DNA from: Agromyces protaetiae
GTDB lineage: Bacteria; Actinomycetota; Actinomycetes; Actinomycetales; Microbacteriaceae
NCBI RefSeq assembly: GCF_030866785.1
Contig: NZ_CP133018.1
Coordinates: forward strand, 682,001 to 746,000
DNA: 64,000 nt
Direction: 5' to 3'
Of this stretch, positions 59,867 to 64,000 are shown piece by piece. The stretch's first letter is position 1; each line of letters begins with the position of its first letter. The notes below the pieces were generated by a model. That model saw only the letters and a program-made list of their open reading frames with translations. It had not been told where the DNA came from and made no database searches. The position numbers and the translations under genes were made by a program.

Positions 59867-59937
59867 CCGAGTGTTAACGATCTGCACCGACTGAGGCCGA
59901 AATGATGGCCGATTTCGGGTAGATCGTTAACACTCGG
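59867..59937. promoter_or_regulatory. Large palindrome with CCGAGTGTTAAC arms before the TIM-barrel genes
   Basis: Perfect 17-bp arms CCGAGTGTTAACGATCT (59867-59883) and AGATCGTTAACACTCGG (59921-59937) enclose a smaller repeat CCGAAAT/ATTTCGG (59897-59903, 59912-59918). It sits 20 nt upstream of the next start codon. It could be an attenuator or terminator hairpin, or a paired operator for the ROK protein, since the arm motif recurs at 53547-53558. Confidence 0.65.
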
Positions 59938-59957
59938 TGCTGGTGAGAGGAGACCGC

Positions 59958-60827
59958 ATGCGGCGCACGATCGGTGTGAACACCTGGGTCTGGGTGTCGC
60001 CTCTGACGGACGGCCCGCTACCCCAGCTTGCGGCGAAAGCCGCGGGCATGGGCTTCGGGGCGATCGAGCTGCCGGTCGAGCAGCCGGGCGACTGGTCGCC
60101 CGACGCCGCGGCCGAGACGCTGGCCGAGCACGGGCTCGCCCCGATCGTCGTCGGGGCGATGGGCCCCGGCCGCAACCTCGTCGCCGCGCGCGGATCCGAG
60201 ATCGTCGCGACGCAGAACTATCTCGTGCACTGCGTGAAGGTCGCCGAGCGGCTCGGGTCCCGCGTCGTCGCCGGGCCGTTCACGGCATCGACCGGGCGTA
60301 CCTGGCGCATGGACGCCGAAGAGCGCGAAGACCTGTACCGGGAGCTCCGCACGAGCCTCGCGCCGGTGGTCAGGCAGGCCGAGGAGCGGGGCATCCGGCT
60401 CGCCATCGAACCGCTGAATCGCTACGAGACCAGTCTCGTGAACACCGTCGAGCAGGCGCTCGACGCGCTCGGCCCGCTGCTCGGGCCCGGCCTCGGGCTC
60501 GCGCTCGACAGCTACCACCTCAACATCGAGGAGAAGCACGTCGGCGACGCGATCCGCGCGGCCGGCGAGCACCTCGCCCATGTGCAGGTGTGCGGCAACG
60601 ACCGCGGCGCCGTGGGCGACGACCACATCGACTGGCCGGCGTTTCTCGACGCGCTCGACGACGCGGGGTACGCCGGGCCGCTCGGCCTGGAGAGCTTCAC
60701 AGGCGAGAACGCGACCATCGCGGTCGCCGCCTCGGTGTGGCGGCCGCTCGCGCCGTCGCAGGATGCGCTCGCCGAGCGGAGCATCCGCTATCTGACCGCG
60801 CTGCAAGACGAGAGGGAAGCCCGATGA
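59958..60827 (+). CDS. Sugar phosphate isomerase/epimerase-type TIM-barrel protein 1
   Basis: The 289-aa protein has AP-endonuclease-2-like TIM-barrel features: GVNTWVWVSPL at the start, GFGAIELPVE, LAIEPLNRYETSLVNT near 155 with the metal-binding Glu, LALDSYHLNIEEK with Asp/His, and HVQVCGNDRG. It most resembles D-tagatose/D-psicose 3-epimerases. AGAGGAG precedes the ATG. It overlaps the second TIM-barrel gene (ATGA). Confidence 0.85.
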   Translation: MRRTIGVNTWVWVSPLTDGPLPQLAAKAAGMGFGAIELPVEQPGDWSPDAAAETLAEHGLAPIVVGAMGPGRNLVAARGSEIVATQNYLVHCVKVAERLGSRVVAGPFTASTGRTWRMDAEEREDLYRELRTSLAPVVRQAEERGIRLAIEPLNRYETSLVNTVEQALDALGPLLGPGLGLALDSYHLNIEEKHVGDAIRAAGEHLAHVQVCGNDRGAVGDDHIDWPAFLDALDDAGYAGPLGLESFTGENATIAVAASVWRPLAPSQDALAERSIRYLTALQDEREAR

Positions 60828-61867
60828 CGGATGCATCCACGCCGGTGTCCGATTCGCCGAAGTCGACCCACCCGGTGACCCTGTTCACCGGACAGTGGGC
60901 GGATCTGCCGTTCGAAGAGGTCGCGCGGTTGGCGGCCGAGTGGGGGTATGACGGGCTCGAGATCGCGGCGTCGGGTGATCACCTCGATCTGAAGCTGGCC
61001 GAGGAGGAGCCGGGGTATCTCGAGCAGCGGCGGGAGATCTTGAAGCGGTATGGGCTCGAGGTGTATGCGATCTCGAACCATCTGACGGGGCAGGCGGTGT
61101 GCGATGCGCCGATCGACTTCCGGCATCAGGCGATCGTGCGCCCGTATACGTGGGGCGATGGCGACGCCGAGGGGGTCCGGCAGCGCGCCGCGGAGGACAT
61201 GAAGCGGTCGGCGCGGGTGGCGCGGAAGCTCGGGGTCGACACGGTCGTGGGGTTCACGGGGTCGTCGATCTGGCCGTACGTGGCCATGTTCCCGCCGGTG
61301 CCGGCGTCGGTCATCGACGCCGGGTATGAGGATTTCGCGGCGAGGTGGAACCCGATCCTCGACGTGTTCGACGCGGAGGGTGTGCGCTTCGCGCACGAGG
61401 TGCACCCGGGCGAGATCGCGTACGACTACTGGACGAGCGTGCGCACGTTGGAGGCGATCGGGCACCGTGAGGCGTTCGGGTTCAACTGGGATCCGTCGCA
61501 CATGATGTGGCAGGGTGTCGATCCGGTGGGGTTCATCCTGGACTTCAAGGACCGGATCTATCACGTGGACTGCAAGGACACCCGGTTGCGGCCGGCGAAC
61601 GGTCGGGCCGGGATCATGGGGTCGCACCTCGCGTGGGGCGACCCGCGGCGCGGGTGGGACTTCGTGTCGACCGGGCACGGGGATGTGCCGTGGGAGGACT
61701 CGTTCCGGGCGCTGGAGTCGATCGGGTACTCGGGGCCGATCTCGGTCGAGTGGGAGGACGCCGGCATGGACCGGTTGCACGGTGCGGCGGAGGCCGTGGG
61801 ATTCATCCGCTCGAAGCTGTGGCCGCTGCCGACCGCGTCCTTCGACGCCGCCTTCTCGAACCAGTAG
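60824..61867 (+). CDS. Sugar phosphate isomerase/epimerase-type TIM-barrel protein 2
   Basis: The 347-aa protein shows TLFTGQWADLPFEEVARLAAEWGYDGLE (in pieces TLFTGQWADLPFEEV and WGYDGLEIAASGDHLD), FAHEVHPGEIAYDY, FGFNWDPSHMMWQGVDP, HVDCKDTRLRP and ISVEWEDAGMDR, which supply the Glu/Asp/His metal site. The family often accompanies Gfo/Idh dehydrogenases in inositol- or polyol-type catabolism. Codon choice is visibly less G/C-extreme (many GGG, TAT and TTG codons) than in the neighbours, hinting at separate acquisition. It ends 4 nt before a long palindrome. Confidence 0.86.
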   Translation: MTDASTPVSDSPKSTHPVTLFTGQWADLPFEEVARLAAEWGYDGLEIAASGDHLDLKLAEEEPGYLEQRREILKRYGLEVYAISNHLTGQAVCDAPIDFRHQAIVRPYTWGDGDAEGVRQRAAEDMKRSARVARKLGVDTVVGFTGSSIWPYVAMFPPVPASVIDAGYEDFAARWNPILDVFDAEGVRFAHEVHPGEIAYDYWTSVRTLEAIGHREAFGFNWDPSHMMWQGVDPVGFILDFKDRIYHVDCKDTRLRPANGRAGIMGSHLAWGDPRRGWDFVSTGHGDVPWEDSFRALESIGYSGPISVEWEDAGMDRLHGAAEAVGFIRSKLWPLPTASFDAAFSNQ

Positions 61868-61871
61868 CGCG

Positions 61872-61938
61872 CTCCGCGCCACTTCTGCGCCCCCCGCGCC
61901 AGCACTGCTGGCGCGGGGGGCGCAGAAGTGGCGCGGAG
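61872..61938. repeat. Palindromic intergenic element, copy B (33-bp perfect arms)
   Basis: Left arm 61872-61904 and right arm 61906-61938 are perfect reverse complements over 33 bp around a single central C. The outermost 19 bp (CTCCGCGCCACTTCTGCGC) equal those of copy A at 29958. Both copies start a few bases after a stop codon and separate convergent genes. The structure would make an extremely stable RNA hairpin from either strand. Confidence 0.85.
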
Positions 61939-61947
61939 GAGGGCCGA

Positions 61948-62691
61948 CTACTCGGGGATGCTCCAGTAGTAGGCGGTGCCGCCAGGGTGCTTCACGGTGA
62001 TGGCCTCGTCCACCGTGAAATCGTAGGTCGGGTCGGTGTGCCCCGCGTACGCGATCGAGATCGTGCCGTCGGCGTTCGTCGTGACGCCGGTCACGATGCC
62101 CGTATGGTCGCGGTCGCCTGAGTTGTCCCAGTCGAACTGCACGATGTCGCCGACCTTCACCTGGTCGCGCTGGTCGTCGGTGAGCGCGGTCGCCCGCTCG
62201 GGATGCGCTTCCAGGTAGTCGCGGAAGGCGGTCGAGCTGATCCACGGCGACGCGTGCGCGTACGGGTCGCCGCCCGGCTCGTACCACCACTCGTCGTCGG
62301 GCTGCCAGCCGCGTTCGAGCAGCGACTGGCTCGCGAAGTTCACACAGTCGCTCGCCTCGAGGAACCCGAACTCCTCGTTCGACGTCGACTGCCAGTTCGC
62401 CTCGACGTACGCGAGCTGTGCGGCGACCGCGGGCGAGAGCGCCGACAAGTCGGTGCCCGCCGCCGCCGACGCCTGCTCATCGGGCTCGGCCTCGGGCCCC
62501 GGCTCCGCCGCGGAGATCGACGTGTCGGCCGCGGTGTCGGCAGTGCGGTGGTCCGCCCCGCCCGCCGCGATCGCGACGCTCACCCCGACGACGCCGACGA
62601 GCAGGGCGGCCCCGGCACCGAGTGCGATGAGCCGGCGACGGATGAGCAGGGGTGTTTCGCGGTGCTTCGACATCTCCGGCCACCGTTTCAT
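61948..62691 (-). CDS. Secreted putative amidase-domain (amidase_6) protein
   Basis: The 247-aa protein has a basic N-terminus, one hydrophobic helix (LIALGAGAALLVGVVGVSVAIAA, about 20-42, cited in part) acting as signal or anchor, and an Ala/Glu-rich linker. A C-terminal domain shows FLEASDCVNFASQSLLERGW with the catalytic-type Cys, VKVGDIVQFDW and the His of DRDHTGIVTGV. This is the NlpC-like putative amidase domain that probably cleaves or binds cell-wall peptides. Start choice is uncertain: ATG at 62691 has no Shine-Dalgarno sequence, and ATG at 62673 has GGAG directly against it. Confidence 0.8.
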   Translation of the reverse strand: MKRWPEMSKHRETPLLIRRRLIALGAGAALLVGVVGVSVAIAAGGADHRTADTAADTSISAAEPGPEAEPDEQASAAAGTDLSALSPAVAAQLAYVEANWQSTSNEEFGFLEASDCVNFASQSLLERGWQPDDEWWYEPGGDPYAHASPWISSTAFRDYLEAHPERATALTDDQRDQVKVGDIVQFDWDNSGDRDHTGIVTGVTTNADGTISIAYAGHTDPTYDFTVDEAITVKHPGGTAYYWSIPE

Positions 62692-62766
62692 GCGCACATA
62701 TGTAAATCCCGAGTGCCAAGGTGCCTCGTCGGGCGGGAAGGATCGCTTGCCAGATGCCGAATGCCC

Positions 62767-62804
62767 TATGCCAGTTCCGCCTCACGTGAGGGGGAACTGG
62801 CATA
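62767..62804. repeat. 38-bp near-perfect palindrome upstream of the response regulator gene
   Basis: TATGCCAGTTCC and GGAACTGGCATA flank a central CCTCACGTGAGG; the 19-bp halves pair with one mismatch and no loop. It lies between the divergent amidase and response-regulator genes, 133 nt upstream of the latter. A large operator is plausible. The rest of this 245-bp gap shows no gene. Confidence 0.65.
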
Positions 62805-62936
62805 CGGATTCTCGACCGCGCTCCTCTTCCTCGGCGCGCGGGGCGCCCAGGCTCCTCGACGGGCATGGACCAGGGGCTCAGACTCGTGACAGCAAGCCCA
62901 TAGGAATCGCATAGATACGTGCGGATACTTAGGAGC

Positions 62937-63683
62937 ATGAGCACCGAGCAGGCGACCCAGCGCATCCCTCAGCTGCACAAGCCCGACGGGTCGATGGTCC
63001 GTCTGCTCGTGGTCGACGACGAGGCATCCCTCGCCGACCTGCTGAAGATGGCGTTCCGCTACGAGGGCTGGGACGTGCGCACCGCGGGCGACGGCCTCGC
63101 GGCCGTGAAGGCCGCGCGCGAGTTCCGCCCCGACGCGATCGTGCTCGACATCATGCTGCCCGACATCGACGGCCTCGAGGTGCTGCAGCGCGTCCGCGCC
63201 GACGGCACCGAGACGCCCGTGCTCTTCCTCACGGCGAAGGACTCGCTCGACGACCGCATCGCGGGTCTCACCGCCGGCGGCGACGACTACGTCACCAAGC
63301 CGTTCAGCCTCGAAGAGGTCGTCGCGCGCGTGCGCGGACTCATCCGTCGCTCCACGCTCACGCTCGCGCAGCAGCGCGACCCGGTCCTGCGCGTCGGCGA
63401 CCTGACCCTCGACGAGGACTCCTACGAGGTCGAGCGCGACGGCACGCCCATCGAGCTCACGGCGACCGAGTTCGAGCTGCTGCGCTTCCTCATGCGCAAC
63501 CCGCGCCGTGTGCTGTCGAAGGCGCAGATCCTCGACCGGGTGTGGTCGTACGACTTCGGCGGCAAGGAGTCCGTCGTCGAGCTCTACATCTCGTACCTGC
63601 GCAAGAAGATCGACCAGGGTCGCACGCCCATGATCCACACGGTCCGCGGCGCAGGCTACATGCTGAAGGCGGCGAACGGATGA
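62937..63683 (+). CDS. OmpR-family two-component response regulator
   Basis: The 248-aa protein has a receiver domain (about 20-135) with RLLVVDDEASLADLL, phospho-acceptor Asp in IVLDIMLPDIDGLEVL and LFLTAKDS with the switch Thr and GGDDYVTKPFSLEE. A C-terminal OmpR winged helix follows with ELTATEFELLRFLMRNPRRVLSK (in part) and YISYLRKKID, TVRGAGYML. AGGAG is very close to the ATG at 62937; a GTG at 62919 is possible. It overlaps the kinase gene by ATGA. Confidence 0.92.
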   Translation: MSTEQATQRIPQLHKPDGSMVRLLVVDDEASLADLLKMAFRYEGWDVRTAGDGLAAVKAAREFRPDAIVLDIMLPDIDGLEVLQRVRADGTETPVLFLTAKDSLDDRIAGLTAGGDDYVTKPFSLEEVVARVRGLIRRSTLTLAQQRDPVLRVGDLTLDEDSYEVERDGTPIELTATEFELLRFLMRNPRRVLSKAQILDRVWSYDFGGKESVVELYISYLRKKIDQGRTPMIHTVRGAGYMLKAANG

Positions 63684-64000
63684 CCCATCCGGGCGAGCCC
63701 GGGTACGCCGCGGCCTCGCGCGCGGCGCACGCGCGCGAGCAGGCGGACGCAGCGGTCGGGGCGGATGCCTCGGGTCGGACGCACGCCTCGGGGTTGGGCG
63801 CCGTGCTCGAGCGCACCCCGTTCGCGCGCGGGCCGTGGACGATCCGGCGCCGTCTGCTCGTGCTCATCGCGGGTCTGCTCGTCGCCATGAGCGTCGCGGT
63901 GGGCGTCGCGACCGTGCTGCTCTTCCACGCCTCGTCGGTGGCCCGGCTCGACGCGAGCCTGCGGGCGGCGTCGTCGCGGGCCGACACGGCGGCCGGTACC
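63680..64000 (+). CDS. Sensor histidine kinase, 5' part only (cut by window edge)
   Basis: The visible 107 codons start by ATGA overlap with the response-regulator gene. They encode an Ala-rich cytoplasmic leader, the segment GPWTIRRRLLVLIAGLLVAMSV leading into a first transmembrane helix (in part) and the start of an extracytoplasmic region (LLFHASSVARLDASLRAA). The position after an OmpR-type regulator and the N-terminal layout indicate a membrane histidine kinase. The catalytic domain is outside the window. Confidence 0.82.
   Translation, partial: MTHPGEPGYAAASRAAHAREQADAAVGADASGRTHASGLGAVLERTPFARGPWTIRRRLLVLIAGLLVAMSVAVGVATVLLFHASSVARLDASLRAASSRADTAAGT

Noticed and set aside
62700..62936. 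Small coding frames across the amidase/response-regulator gap
   Set aside because: The frames run through the 38-bp palindrome on both strands and have no ribosome binding site or family similarity.
1..64000. tRNA, rRNA, CRISPR arrays, riboswitches and replication origin
   Set aside because: I found no cloverleaf with conserved arms, no regularly spaced repeats with spacers, no recognisable riboswitch core and no DnaA-box cluster. A covariance-model scan would be needed to exclude small RNAs.

Overview
The window looks like chromosomal DNA of a very high-GC actinobacterium, most likely a member of the Microbacteriaceae (Agromyces- or Microbacterium-like). The evidence is a G+C content near 70%, strong G/C preference at third codon positions, many GTG starts, GTGA/ATGA/TGATG overlaps inside operons, an LAXTG sortase signal, Pr6Pr membrane proteins, an F420-type LLM oxidoreductase and a RamB-like regulator with the glyoxylate shunt genes. 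Genus is inference. I see no rRNA, tRNA, CRISPR array, transposase or integrase.

Layout. 1-5.2 kb: an amino-acid ABC ATPase cut near the left edge, an LAXTG-anchored surface protein, a Pr6Pr membrane protein and a lipoprotein flavin amine oxidase that appears circularly permuted. 5.3-10 kb: class III aminotransferase, CoA-acylating semialdehyde dehydrogenase and a divergent PucR regulator. 10.0-14.1 kb: two identical 752-bp direct repeats, each with a GntR-like regulator gene, flank a lower-GC island. The island holds a HAD phosphatase, an AfsA-family gamma-butyrolactone synthase and an ArpA/ScbR-type receptor, which together make a putative diffusible-signal module. 14-30 kb: VOC/HxlR pair, PuuB-like oxidase with coupled cupin, SnoaL-like protein, OsmC, RamB-like regulator, a holin-X/DUF3618 envelope operon, LLM oxidoreductase, LysR with a divergent fumarate-reductase-type flavoprotein, an APH-fold kinase, then aceA and aceB.

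30-47 kb: a HerA-like ATPase stands divergent to an eight-gene, mostly overlapping operon. Its genes are a Ser/Thr kinase, a 2022-aa membrane-anchored Ig/FnIII protein, MoxR, DUF58, a transglutaminase-fold protein without its catalytic Cys and His, a DUF5684-FHA protein, a PP2C phosphatase and a tail-anchored protein with repeated ETVVVDR-type motifs. This reads as a phosphorylation-controlled envelope complex.

47-64 kb: MFS exporter with a divergent ArsR regulator, a second Pr6Pr protein, a hydrolase overlapping a YqaJ-type nuclease gene, and a ROK-controlled sugar/polyol locus (Gfo/Idh/MocA dehydrogenase, RbsA-type ATPase, two permeases, lipoprotein binding protein, two TIM-barrel isomerase-like enzymes). 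It ends with a secreted amidase-6 protein, an OmpR-type response regulator and a histidine kinase cut by the right edge.

The main discovery candidates are the butyrolactone island between direct repeats, the permuted amine oxidase, the kinase/FHA/repeat operon, a shared GAACT-N8-AGTTC palindrome upstream of the RamB-like gene and aceA, a shared CCGAG(C/T)GTTAAC motif in the ROK locus, and a family of long palindromes placed between convergent genes.
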